64,000 nucleotides of DNA from Bidens hawaiensis (lineage: Eukaryota > Streptophyta > Magnoliopsida > Asterales > Asteraceae), in contig JAIQDT010005439.1 in NCBI GenBank assembly GCA_021521415.1, positions 1 through 64,000 of the forward strand, read 5' to 3'. The notes under the pieces were generated by a model. It worked only from the letters and a program-made list of their open reading frames with translations, searched no databases and was not told where the DNA came from. The position numbers and the translations under genes are program-made. Within the stretch, counting starts at the first letter, position 1; each line of letters opens with the position of its first letter. This document shows, in pieces, positions 47,116 to 59,773 of this stretch.

Positions 47116-47599
47116 ATATAAAACTCTATGCATAAAAAATACAGAAAAAATATTTTAACTCCATTTCTCTCTTTCTTCAACATCGTTCACCACCTTCCCT
47201 AAACCATCGGCCAACCACCAACCAGGCAAACACACCAAAAACCTCCCTCGTTACCTCACCAACCAGTCAAACACACCAAAAACCTCCCTCGTTACCTCAC
47301 AATACATATCACATCATATGCCAATATGATGGATTGTGATGTCATCTCCGGCGGCTCTCATCAGATGTAATAACTTTAAAAACAAGTTTATGCGAGGATC
47401 ACACTTACTGATTTGAATATGTTGCAGCTGTTAATGGCAGACCGATGACCTATGATGTATAAGAATTTATACATCTTTTCAGCACTAAAATATCTCTATA
47501 TAAACGTAATTTTGACAAATATATTAGAATAAATAAGCACTAATGTTTATAATCTCTTTCTATTGGTAAATATAGCCCTAAAGAATAAAACTAGCTGAT

Positions 47600-49460
47600 A
47601 TACGAAGAAAAACTGAGATAAACGGTGAAACATACTCAGCACACCCCATGGTGAATCAAGGCATGGTCATGTCTAGAGTTTACGAAGTAAAGACAAAACT
47701 CAGGAAGACAAAACATGGTCATGTTAACCTAAACACACCCATGTTATTAAGAATAAGAGGAAAATACAAAATAGAAAGTTATGAAGCTTAACACGGTCGT
47801 GCCTTCCCAAAATACGCCCCTGTATTCAGTATAAGAGAAAATGACAAATTTTGGATTGTAGTGGACTCACCATGGTCGTACCTTGATTAACACAGTAGTG
47901 CCTTCCCTTGTTGTACGACCTAATGATGAGCATTAAATGCTACTTGACAAAAAAAGTCACCATGGTCGTGTTTTGCTTAGCACGGCCGTGTTTTGGGCAC
48001 TTGATCAGCGTATAATTTGAATTCATCCCCATCATTCAAAACACCTTCCAACCTTATTTACTCCACTTCAACCACCTCTTTTCACCACCATTAATAAGGG
48101 AATTATCCCATCCATCCAACCCTTAAAGATTAAGGACATTAAGCTCTTTGAAGAGGTCACTAGCATCAAATATTGGTCATTCAAATTAATCAGATTGTTT
48201 TAATTTGATCATGTTTTTATATATCACTTTGATGATTAACATTATGTTTATTATTGGCTAAACTTTCATATTATCATCTTGGTTTATAATGAATGTTAAT
48301 TAAACTTTAGTAATGTTAGTTAAACATGTGATCGGTTTTTAATAAGTAATGGTTATGTTGCAATTATCACTTGATGAGAAATGTTAAATAACTCTTAAAA
48401 GATACCCCAAGTGCCAAGCTTGACGATAAGCCGAGAAATTGCTAGTATTGTGAGGCCTTGGCGAGCCTTAAAATACACACAAAGTTCCGAGCTTGAAGAT
48501 AAGTCGGGGACCTTCCACTCTTGTAAGGGATTGGTTATTAAATTAAGAATCTTCAAATGTTCCGCCAAGTTCCGAGCTTGATGATAAGTCGATGAATCGG
48601 CATTCTTTTGAGGGTTTGGTTGGGGAAAAATATGAATCCTTATATTGACATGGACCAAGTGGAATGTTAGTAGTAATTAACCGGTTTAGAATGGGAATCA
48701 TCAACAATGTTTGTGAAAGCGGATTGTTAATATTCATCCACTAAAATCGGTTAACTGCTCGTTAAGTGAGTGTGTAACATAACCTAGTTATTACATGACT
48801 TCTATAATTGTCCTAGAGTTGTGTGGATTAAGATTTGGTATTCAAGGTTAATCCTTTACGACTCAACTAATCTTAATTGATATTTTATGAATAATACAAA
48901 GATTATTTTTACTAAAGTATCAAGGACAATTCACTTAGTAATTTAAGGGATTGTCTCATCTTCAAAGTGAGTTATTTTACAAATATTTATCATAAACCAC
49001 TCGCTTACATAAAATGATGTTTTAGTGGAGATCATGAAGTTACGCATATCTTTTTCTTTATTATTATGGAATAACATGATTTAGGAATAAGGTGCTATTC
49101 TCACTTTTAATTACCATAGCAAGCTCATATCACATGTTTACTAATTCGTTGTTAAACCAAAGTTAAGAGGAGTTTGGACCAAGATGATACACTTTTATCT
49201 TTGATCTTCCATCTAAAATTATAAAAGCATAAAAAGATTATCTTCTGATTTATGTTTTTAATTTCATTTTCGAAAACTTTCCTGTTAAACCAAAGCCAAT
49301 ATGATATTCACTTCCGGTTAAAATAAATACAACAATTTAGTAGTAAAAATCAAACAAGTGTGTTCATAGATTGATACTTGGTACTTACATATACTATACT
49401 ACATGTATGATAGGTACACTTGCCTATTTGTATGTGGTTTAGTTAAGATAATAATTATTT
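47600..49460 (+). repeat. LTR-like Gypsy remnant, plus orientation
   Basis: Contains several CATGGTCGTG/CACGGCCGTG words (47640-47990). It ends with ACTTGGTACTTACATATACT...GATAGGTACACTTGCCTA (49376-49427), the reverse complement of a block near 20560-20625. Three ~80-bp repeats of AAGTTCCGAGCTTGA.GATAAG lie at 48410-48600. No coding region attached. Confidence 0.5.
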
Positions 49461-50497
49461 TTATAAATTAAAAACTAGACATTGTGTAAACATAACTTTT
49501 GAAAACTTAACACCTTTTTTATACCTATCCACACTGCATCAACCTACCTCCTTAACCTATTGTTTGTTGCTTCATTCGTCGGAATTAAATGCTTCGATTA
49601 GGTTTTTTAGCCATAAATTTTATCGGATTGGTATCGTAAAGTCATCAGATTCACTGCTAATAAATTGTAAATTTAGGGACTAGAGCTTGAATGTTTGTTT
49701 TAGATTTGAAGTTCCAAAACTGCACTCAAAAGTGACGGCGGCGCTGCTAGGGTTCCGATGGATTCTGCCACGGTAACAGCGATGACATCGAGGGTTTGGT
49801 TCTCCGGCAACTAGAAGTACCGATTCATGGCGATTGAGCTATGATTTAGGTCCGATCTATTCTTGAGGGTTTGTGTTTATATTGGGAATATATGTAAATG
49901 TTACAATTAAGAATGAACTATATGTAAATTAGTTTATTAATGGTAAATTTGTCATTTAGTTAGTTAAATTAAATGAAATAGGGAGATATGTAATTTATGT
50001 GGTTTAGAGAGGGGAGATATGTAATTATATGTTTAACATTGAGGAAATATGTAATGTGAGAAATTAGGGAGGAGATATATATAATGCCAAAAAAATAATA
50101 AATTATATATTTGGAGGTTCATTATTACATCTCTAAATCTTTTATCTATTTAGAATATAGAATATAGGATATTGGATTGATTTAGATAGTTTTAACATCT
50201 TAAATATATATAAACGAAACCTTTAAAAGCTACTGGTTGCTCTCTAACTTTTTAAATCGGGTTATAAGATCTCATTTATTTGTGAAACCCTTTCAGAATT
50301 CCTATGTATACTATTAAATTTCTTAAAATAAACAAAATAAAATCCAAAAAATATATAAATATTATAAAAAAATAATGTAAAACAACCACCGAAATATAGG
50401 GATAAAAACAATTTTTCTATAATTTTTCTCTAAATTTTAATACTTATATAATTGAGAGTCCAACGGGAGTGGAGTTAATCGTAACTTATAGTGATTA
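49461..50497. other. Intergenic
   Basis: A GC-richer patch (49730-49860, with GACGGCGGCGCTGCTAGGG) is unlike its surroundings and may be a captured gene fragment, but no frame is convincing. The rest is AT-rich. Confidence 0.4.
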
Positions 50498-51406
50498 GAG
50501 CATTCCCGGTCCATTCCCTACCATATATATCATATAATTACACTAAAATTCACTGTATTTTCTCTCTCCTGTTTAATTAAATAATATTTTTTTATACCTT
50601 TATCATTATCTTTTCTCTCTATTTCACTCACAACTACTTTTAAAAAATATTGAAATATTATATAGTATGAACGTGAAACCCAAAATTTAACTTTTTCATA
50701 TAACATTTTCTCTCTCATCTACTCACAACTACTCATCTATAATATATATAAACGAAGATTCAAAAATCCTAGGTGTCGCGATGTGGTCGCTCCCCCCTTT
50801 TTTGGAGTCACCAGATTTGCTTGATTTTTAAATGGAGGTTTCTCATCATTTGACCCGAATTTATGGGTATGGATCTTACCAAACCCAGATATTCCTTAAA
50901 CGGGTTATAACATCTCATTAAATAAAAAATTATTCTCACCAAATTATTGATGTAAAAATCCTATAAAATAGGATATACTAAAATTAATATCTTATTTATT
51001 TTAAAAAAGATATATATTATTTAAATTAAAAAACCAATTCTATAGTAAAAATAAACGGGTCTTGGGTCTCATCAAACCATAGTATATTATTAACTTTCAT
51101 AAATATTATTTATAATTAAAAAAAAACAATTTTATAGTAAAAAAATAAACAGGTCTTGGGTCTCATCAAAAGCATATAGCTTTTAAACCGGGTTATAATA
51201 TCTCATGTGAAACAATTTATCATCAAACCATAAGTATATTATTAACTTTGATACAATAAAAAAATATAAATTCAAAAAATATATAAATATTAAAACAAAC
51301 AATATAAAACAACCCCGTAATACGGGAGATAAAAACTAGTAACCAATATACCATATGATTTACAAAACCCCCTCACACAAATATATAGAATAGGCTGAGA
51401 ATGCTC
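50498..51406. mobile_element. Tourist-like MITE split by a Helitron
   Basis: Starts GAGCATTCCCGG, ends CTGAGAATGCTC, flanked by TTA (50495-50497 and 51407-51409). Without the 604-bp Helitron at 50736-51339 the MITE is about 305 bp. Confidence 0.82.
50736..51339 (+). mobile_element. Non-autonomous Helitron (604 bp)
   Basis: Starts TCTATAATATATATAAACG after an A (50735). Ends with hairpin CCCGTAATACGGG (51314-51326), AGATAAAAA, then CTAG (51336-51339) followed by T. Insertion between A and T is as expected. The interior repeats AAACGGGTTATAACATCTCAT. No coding capacity. Confidence 0.9.
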
Positions 51407-52831
51407 TTAGGGGTATTTTTTTGGTTTAATGTAGACACACGAATTATTAGTTTATTGTTTAATTAATAAGTAATAAGGAAATCAATAAGCTCCGGTTCAC
51501 GAAACCAAAACCTTTAATCTTGAAATCAATTACTTCAATCTAACTTCACATATATGCTGACAACATTCTTTCCTTGAATTGCAAGTAGCTTAAAGATGTT
51601 ATAATTCTAATCAAGAAAATTAGTTAAATGGACAATAACAAATAGAGCATAAACAATAAAGAAAAATTAAACAGGGCATGTATTTAAATATAACTTTGTC
51701 TTCTTTTTGTTGGAAAGTTTGTGATATGTTATTCGGAAAAGTAAAAGATAAGTAAATCACAAAATAATAAAATAGATCCACTGATTTCGTGGATTTCTGA
51801 AAAAGAATCACATTCCAGCTTTTTCCTTGTTATAAGTAACATCAAGGCTGTTATCTTAATCTTAAAGAGGTAATTGAAAAGAAAAATATGATGAAAGTAC
51901 TTGAACACGAGCATCCAATGAAATTTATTAACTATGCGATGGGTGTGTAAGACCAATCACGGGGATGCCATATTATATGTGTGGGGCCAATGAAGATGAG
52001 AGTTGCAACTTTGCTCTTCATGAATGGTGTACTCGACTGCCAAGAAAAATAGACAACCACCCATGTCACCCACAACATACCCTCATTTTAACGTCAAACT
52101 TTCCAAGAATGTTTTTCCACATATTTAACTGTGGGGTTTGTCTCTTACCTTGTAATGGATATGATTATGGTTGCATTAGGTGTAGCTACTATGTTGACGT
52201 TACTTGTGGATTTGTACCTAGAAAAATCACACATAAATCTCACCCGGATCATCTTCTTTCATTAGTTAAGGTGAATTTCTCACTTAAAAAATGTCTTATG
52301 TGTCTCTTAACCGTACATTTCGAGCAATATTTGTGTGGAAGTTATCGGTGGAATTTCTGTTGCGACGCTTGTGATGTATATATACATCTAGAGTGTGCCT
52401 TGTTGTTGCCTAAGTCAATCAGGCACCCTTATGATATACATCCCATGAATTTGAGTTACCTCCCAATTGAAAATCATAAAAGTGAATACTTTTGTGAAAT
52501 TTGCGAGCACAAATTGAATCCTCATTCTTGTTTCTATCATTGTGATGCGTGTGCTCAGTCGATGCATTCGGCTTGTGCTCCTTTAATACTTCGGTGCGAA
52601 ACATAGACACATTCCGATTATATATAAAAGTAACATTTATAGGTTTTCTAATGTGAAGTTTGGGAGCATATATAAGAATGATGATCACCCACATCCTCTC
52701 TCATTTTCCCAGGGGATTGAGAGTGATGGTGAATGCAATATGTGTGGTCGGAAACTACACTACCGGATGATACTTAAGTGTCTCAAGTGTGGGTTTGCAA
52801 TTCATTACTACTGTTGTAGACACTTGAACAG

Positions 52832-54620
52832 TCAAGTCCCAGATCGATAATCAAACACGATATAAACAAATAGCTCTTGTTTATTAATCATAAAATCTAA
52901 CACAAAAAACTGATTACAACTCTCAAACCCTAACTCGGTTTGACTCTTGATGAACCCTAACTCGGTTACATCCCGTGTTTGTCTCTAGATGAACCCTAAC
53001 TCGGTTGCACCTCACACCACACAATCTGTAATGTCTAACCATGACATTTATATAGGACTAAACTAACTTGTTATCAAAGACATTACCTATAATAATTACA
53101 ATACAATTAGGAAACATAACCACTATGACTGACTTGTCAATATTGGTCCCTCAAGTTCACCGACTTGTGACTTAGAGTCCGAAATTACTTTCAACAATCA
53201 CCCCCTAATTTATGACTCGAAATAGGTGGCTCTTCAACTCCGAGCATGTCTCTTTTTCCCTGTTTGATTTGACCCATGAACTTGACCTTCTCGGTTTTCA
53301 CAACCATATCGGTCTTGATCTCCCTGAAACTTTTCTTGATCCATAGATGTGTTCTTCGGCTCCCCCGAACTCGACTACCTCTGTGACCATGTCCCCGACC
53401 ATTCACTCGGTCGTATGAAAACGCATAACCACTCCTTTGGCTGCAATCCCGGTCATCTAATCGAACGAACATCAATCTTTATTGATTTTCTTTTGTTCCA
53501 GAATCAAAACACGAGCACATCTTTCAAATCAAACCTTGGTTAAAAACATAACTCGTTTAACCTTGATCATGACTTTGATCAAACACCGTAAACACGTCTT
53601 GATCACAAAATCTCAGCCCGTCAACGACCCTTGTCTCGATTGCGAACCCTTGCCTTGATTATTCAATCACAGCCACAAATACCTCTAAAAAATTGAACCG
53701 TTGCAAAACCAACTTGTTTCACGGATAGCTCAAATCTTATGCAAAAAACTTTAATTGCAAAAAGTATATTCTATATTTTCTTTCTTTCGTAGCCTGTGCA
53801 AATATAAATTGATGTCCACAAACAATTCTTGACTTTTATTGCCTTCCTTCTTTATTTAGTACAGTTGCGAAAATTGGAGATCTCACGCGGTAACGTAAAT
53901 CCCGTCTCTCTTGCTAAACCTTATCAGAGGAAGCCTTTATTCTCCTACCGCTACCGCTAGACAGGGTGAGCCGCCACCACAGGTCTCCACGATTTAGAAA
54001 CCCAACTTGGTTCCGATATGCGCCAGTGACAGATTCTCCTCAAGCCACTACTCGCCGCTGACCGATTATCAATTTCTTGAACTTGGCTCTGATACCAATT
54101 CAAGTCCCAGATCGATAATCAAACACGATATAAACAAATAACTCTTGTTTATTAATCAGAAAATCTAACACAAAAAACTGATTACAACTCTCAAACCCTA
54201 ACTCGGTTTGACTCTTGATGAACCCTAACTCGGTTACATCCCGTGTTTGTCTCTAGATGAACCCTAACTCGGTTGCACCTCACACCACACAATTTGTAAT
54301 GTCTAACCACAGTGGCGGATCCATAAATTTTTTTTAGGTGGTTCCCTCTTAATTTATAAGGTGGTTCCTACGCGTCTTCTATATATCCGTACACTATTAT
54401 TTCGAAACTCGGGTGGTTCCGGGGAACCACCGTTTGTATGCTGGATCCGCCCCTGTCTAACCATGACATGTTTATATAGGACTAACCTAACTTGCTATCA
54501 AAGACATTACCTATAATAATTACAATACAATTATGAAACATAACCACTATGACTAACTTGTCAATATTGGTCCTTCAAGTTCACCAACTTGTGACTTAGA
54601 GTCCGAAATTAGTTCCAACA
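52832..54620 (-). mobile_element. Short non-autonomous LTR element (TRIM/SMART-like)
   Basis: Terminal repeats at 52832-53196 (365 bp) and 54100-54620 (367 bp after removing a MITE and its duplicated TSD). The TSD AACAG is at 52827-52831 and 54621-54625. On the minus strand the primer site TGGTATCAGAGCC lies directly inside the right LTR (about 54085-54097), and TTAGGGGGTGAT lies before the left LTR as polypurine tract. Minus-strand LTRs start TGTTG and end CTTGA, an unusual terminus. The 0.9-kb middle has a 95-codon frame (53475-53191) with an Arg/Gly-rich stretch (GRGHGHRGSRVRGSRR), perhaps a leftover of Copia gag; no enzyme domain. LTRs contain ACCCTAACTCGGTT repeats. Confidence 0.9.
54310..54455. 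mobile_element. hAT-type MITE inside the TRIM LTR (146 bp)
   Basis: Starts CAGTGGCGGATCCA, ends TGGATCCGCCCCTG. The 8-bp TSD TCTAACCA is at 54302-54309 and 54456-54463. Absent from the other LTR, so it arrived after the TRIM. Confidence 0.93.
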
Positions 54621-54904
54621 AACAGAACTTGAAGTTTGTTGTTTCTTTCCCACATGCTTCAAAACCTGAGTTGTCTATTTATTCAATTTCACTGTGCATA
54701 TACGTATAACATCACTATTTTCATATGTACTTCTTTCTTTTATGTATAAATAATGTAATAAATACTTGGGTTTGGCCGTGTACCTATTATAGCAGAGAGA
54801 CCGGTAATCGCTATAGAGATCCTTGTTAGATCTCGTCGTTTTCCGTGTAAGGTGTATGTTAACGATGGTGTCTATGAATGCTTTGGAGAGTACGGCTAAT
54901 TTTG

Positions 54905-55110
54905 AGAGAGAGAACTTTTGTTAATTTAATTCTTGAAATGTTTTAAAATACCAATTTGCCCATAATGATAAAAATTAACTGAGTTAGGGCCAAAGACAAC
55001 AGGTGCGGTATTTAGAAACGTAAAGTACAAATTAAGTCGATTTTGAAGATAAATGACAATCATTGAAATTGGATACAAACATAAATGACAATATCTGTAA
55101 TTTGATCATT
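54905..55110. repeat. Right arm of the ~200-bp inverted repeat pair
   Basis: Reverse-complement match to 46885-47115 (see there). Similarity runs over most of 200 bp with many substitutions. Confidence 0.6.
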
Positions 55111-55439
55111 AATTAAACTAAACTTGCACTAATCCATTCAACTTTCTTTTAACTCGTTTCAAGATTAACATTTAACAGGGTCGTCATCCGTCAAAATACA
55201 TTCATATAATACATTACATGGTTTTCAAGAAAATTTTGAAAGTATGGACCCTAAAATTTTGACTTAATATAAATCAAATACTGGAAAATGTCAGGTTATT
55301 ACAATCTGGAAAAGAAATACTGTAAAACTATAAATATGATTATGAGTAGCAAGATTCATATATTTTTTACAAAAAATAAAAAATAAAAAATTGAATGAAA
55401 CAAGTAAATACAGAAACCAAATAAGAATGATGCCTGCCT

Positions 55440-55756
55440 TTGTATCTTTAGTTCCTCCCACAAGCTTCCTTGCAAAGCCCTAGTTATCTCATCCCAGTGC
55501 AATGGCTTTAAGTTAGATTTTATACACTCCAGGTCCTCCACACCACGCCCTCTACCCGGTCGCCACCTAGTCGACCAGGTGGAGATGGAGGGCCACCTGG
55601 AGCCACGTCCACGTGCTCCAGGTGGTGGTGGAGATCCTACTGGTCCTCCAAGTAATGGAGGAGGAGCACGTGCTCCAGGCGTGGGGGAGGTGTTGGTGCA
55701 TGACCACCAAGCGGCGGAGGTGGTGCATTGGAGATTGAGGGCGGGGTAGGCAAGCA
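55440..55756 (-). pseudogene. Orphan formin exon: FH1 and start of FH2
   Basis: Directly downstream of the intact formin's stop codon, in another frame, the minus strand encodes Pro-rich sequence (PGARAPPPLLGGPVGSPPPP) and then NLKPLHWDEITRALQGSLW, the FH2 lasso/dimerisation segment. The place where the other copies have a GT donor (after the LQxxR codons) reads GC here. No further FH2 exon lies between it and 38 kb, so the rest of this copy is lost, or is the set of exons now at 34.8-37.0 kb. Confidence 0.82.
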
Positions 55757-58700
55757 TCAACTACTTGGAGGTGTCGGTGGAGTTGAATCAGGTGAGGATG
55801 GTAGTGAAAAAGTTGGAGTAGCAGGCAGAGACGGTGGTGACACAACATATGCATATCCTTCTTGGCTTTCTTTTCTTTTAAGTTCATCGCGTTCGAGGTT
55901 CTCCTTATGACATTTTTGGAATAGTCTCACAAAATTAAAAAGGATCTGAGTAGCTGCACAACCAATAAGCATGCACACGGGTCGGAAATGATTGTGTTTA
56001 GACTCATTCATGATGTTACTCTATATAACTATATGCAAGGTACCTTGTTCAAAAGTGCAACGGTCAGGGTCTTCACCAAAATATAGAGCCAATGCATGCT
56101 GACCCTTACTCTGTGACAGCGAGATAACACGAATCTCATATTAAAAAACAACTTACACTATTTTCAATCAATTTCTGTTTCAGAGAACACACATTTAAGA
56201 TTCGACATTTTAAGGGCCTGGCCCGTTACTGGTTTAAGGGGTTGAAAGTATGTTCCCCAAAATAGAAACTGACTTAAAGTATGTTTCTTTTCCCTTCAAT
56301 GTGCCTTAAATTTAAGAGACGTACCACAGCGGTATAGTGATTTGTAACACTTGTTAATTCCTCTTCGGCATGGTCAATGAAGCCCTTCAATGTCTAACAA
56401 TGCAACAAAACCTTAATCAGAATTTTGTAGTCCTAAACATGGAAACATAGTTCTAAAAGTCCCAGGTTTAGGCCTGCATAAGCGTCCCACTAGCCTTAAG
56501 CATCGCAAATTCTTTGATTCGCAGCATATAAGTAAATCAACACATTTCAAAAAATTTCATTGACCGACAATTGACCCATTAACTCTTGCTTAACGTCTTG
56601 AAGAACACTGCTTCGAATTTAATAAAGGTGTCATTTTTTACCCGTTTATTTATGAATGAGTCAACTTGGGTGTGCTTAATCTCAAACGGGTCAAATTAAC
56701 AAAAAAAAAACATAATATTCATGGTTTACCTACCACGAGAAAACCTGCAGATACAGGGCCATCATTTGCTGATGCATCAAGTTCTTGCTTGAGTTTTTTC
56801 ATTCCATTGCTAAGGGCTACCATTTGTTCTTCTAAACCTTTCAATTCTATCTGCATGTTAAAAAAGCCTTTGATGCACAATCGATGATAATAAATTGTAT
56901 GTAAAATTAATTTAAAAATCAAACCTTTGATGCAGCTTCTAAGCTTGCAAGATCCTCATGAAAATCTAAAAGACCTGGTGACTTGTTGGTAAGAAGCTGT
57001 ACAAGTGAAAAGAAATGTAAAACTGGTTCAGCAACTTATTTACAAAGTTCGTGTTTGGGTTACACAAAATCAACTGTCCGGTAGGGATGGGCACAAAACC
57101 GAAATAACCGAACCCACTAAAAAAACAACCATTTGGTTTCAAGTTTTTTAAAAAACCGATGATTCATTTTGGATTTGCTATCAACCAAAAACTGAAAAAA
57201 CCAAACTGACCAATTGGAACCAAACTGAACCGTAAAAACCGATTTGGAGTAAAATTATAAGAAACTAATAAAAGATTTGGCCCAAAAATCTTAGCTCAAA
57301 GGTGTAATAATCAACTAATTATAACTTACGTCCACGTTTCAGGACGAAACTCATTATAACTAATTATAAGCCCAAATTGTCCTGGTTAATTCTTTTTTTT
57401 CTGAGAAAAGGAACACTGTAACTAGCAACATAAGAGGCTGTGATCATACCTTGCAGAGATAATGCATTAAAGTCGCACTGCTGTCTGATGCTCGTGTATC
57501 AGTCAATTTCAAAAGAGTATCCAACTTGAAACCAATTGCAGCACCTGCAATTATTTGATAACATGAACAAACATATATTATTAAATACATATGATCTTTT
57601 TTCTTAACACGGGTTTAGTGATGTTATTACCTCTAGCAGTTCCTTGATTTAATGTGTTCCCCAAATACAATATTCTCTTCATAACTTCCTTCAATTTCAC
57701 GGACTGCCTAATCTAATAGACCAACAACATAACTGAATTTGTAAACTAAACAAATATAAAAGCATTATCAATAAACTAGGAGCACCTCATTACATGTAGA
57801 CTTTACAATGTTTAGACAATTTCTTAACTCTGCAAGCTGAAACAATGGCTACAGTGAGATGATCATAAAATGAACAACAATCAGAACATGAACCGCAAAC
57901 CTGAGAATGAAATTGAATTGTGAACATCAAAGCATCGAACTTTGACTCAATACGTGGCACCTTCATTAGCTCCAGGAAATACTACAAGATAATTCACTAA
58001 AAATGTAATAAATGGATTAAAAAATAAATAAAAATGAGTAAATAAAAATCTTATTATTTTGATACTCACCTGTTCGCATTGACCCAGTCTATCCTGATCA
58101 CCTGTGTAGTTCTGAACAGTCACGATGCAGAAGATCAATACATAAATAAAAGAATCAGCTTTTTTACCAACAAAAATACTTCAAATAAAAAAAACATCTA
58201 ATAAATTACGGATTCACCTTGAGTATCTCCATCTCTTCTTTCGTAGGACAAATTTTGAGAAGATTTTCTACTTGATCTATGATCGAGTCATCCATATCCA
58301 AAATCGCATCCTGCAAATGCATATGCAAAACTTCAATCATAATATAACACTTTAAAAGATGGGTGCGTCTACAAGTGACAATATCAAACATTTCACACGT
58401 CTAACAGAGAAACCGAACTAAATGCAAAACAAATTAGAACTGATATCTATTATATACACTTACAACAACATAGGGAAGCCGTAGCTTAACATCTGAAAGC
58501 ATGAATTCCGTGATATCTGCCCTCACTGGATCAATCTACAATAAGAAGTAGAAACTTTCAAGTAAGCACGCGTTGTCGATGACTTTATTGTTGACTATAT
58601 TACATTACCAGTTGAACTTTTTCAGGTATTGAACTAAAAGCCCTTCTCTTCTCCGCCTCTTTCGAACAAGCTGTCTTTGGGGACGTATTGGCGAAGAGTT

Positions 58701-59112
58701 GCTCCAGTTCTGATATATCAATATCCGGTGGCGGCCTAGAATTAATTCAAAGTTGAATATCATTATTAGTAAGAATGTGTGTGTGTATGAATGTATTTAT
58801 GTAGATAAGTACCTCTGAGGCTGCAACTCCTCCCACAAGCTTCCTTCTAATGCCTTATTTACTTTGTTCCAATGCAATGGCTTTAAGCTGCGTCTTACGA
58901 CTGCTGTGGTTCCTACACGTTCAGGTGATGTAACAGGTGTAGGTGGAGGTGTACGCATAGGTGTAGGATCATCATCCAACGGTAGCGGTGCTTCATCCTT
59001 TGGTGGTGGTGGTGAATCTGAGCGTGGAGCCTCAGCTTGAGCTTGTGACTGACTTGAAGAAGGAGCATCTACTGATTTTAATCAACAATCATAATCAGGC
59101 ATATATCATATA

Positions 59113-59174
<62 letters not shown>

Positions 59175-59738
59175 TTAATGAAAATTGGATTTTAATGATC
59201 CAAACGATCACCAATATATAGGCCGATAATAAATCATACTTAGTTACTTACGAAAGATAATCCTAACTTTCGGTTTTGTAGCCAAGAGCAATCCCGGTCA
59301 AGGGTCAGCGAAAACAAGTTAGGGCTTTAGGCCTCCAAATCCAAAAAAACATTATATATAGATATATAATAATAGGTAAAGTAAACTCAAAGTAATGTAT
59401 TGGCGTTTGTTTGCTACTAAAGCATAGGTCTTGAGTTCAAAACTTGTAATAAGCAAAAAAAAAATAATAATAATCTTATCAATTGTCATGAAAAGGTCCC
59501 AAAATCTTATTTTGATTTATGTCTCCACATTCGTTGAGCCGGCCCTGATCCCAGTAGCATGATTATCATAGATTATAAATCAAATGTGACATAAGTGTAA
59601 TATCTTTGATGATTACGCAAAGCTCTTGGCAACAAAAGTTCAATGTAAATATGGATTGTTATCGGCCGGCCAATAGTTAGGATTATCAAATTTGAATTTC
59701 CTAATAATATGTATAAGAATATATATAACAACATTGGC

Positions 59739-59773
<35 letters not shown>

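Larger units (their letters stand above)
51888..54632 (+). pseudogene. DC1-domain (divergent C1) zinc-finger gene, disrupted
   Basis: The plausible start is at 51888/51891 (MMKVLEHEHP), which then shifts frame near 51930. The next frame (from about 51935 to 52606) carries CDGC, YMCG, CNFALHEWC, HTLIL, then more Cys/His clusters typical of plant DC1 repeats (FHIFNCGVC, FCCDACDVYIHLECA, YHCDACAQSMHSACA). After a stop at 52604-52606 a third frame (52653-52850) continues the family pattern (HPHPLSFSQ, CNMCGRKL, LKCLKCGFAIHYYC). A TRIM inserted at 52831/52832; the uninterrupted gene would end at the TGA at 54630-54632, only three codons further. DC1 proteins bind zinc and are linked to signalling and stress responses. 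Two frame breaks plus the insertion make this a pseudogene. Confidence 0.85.
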
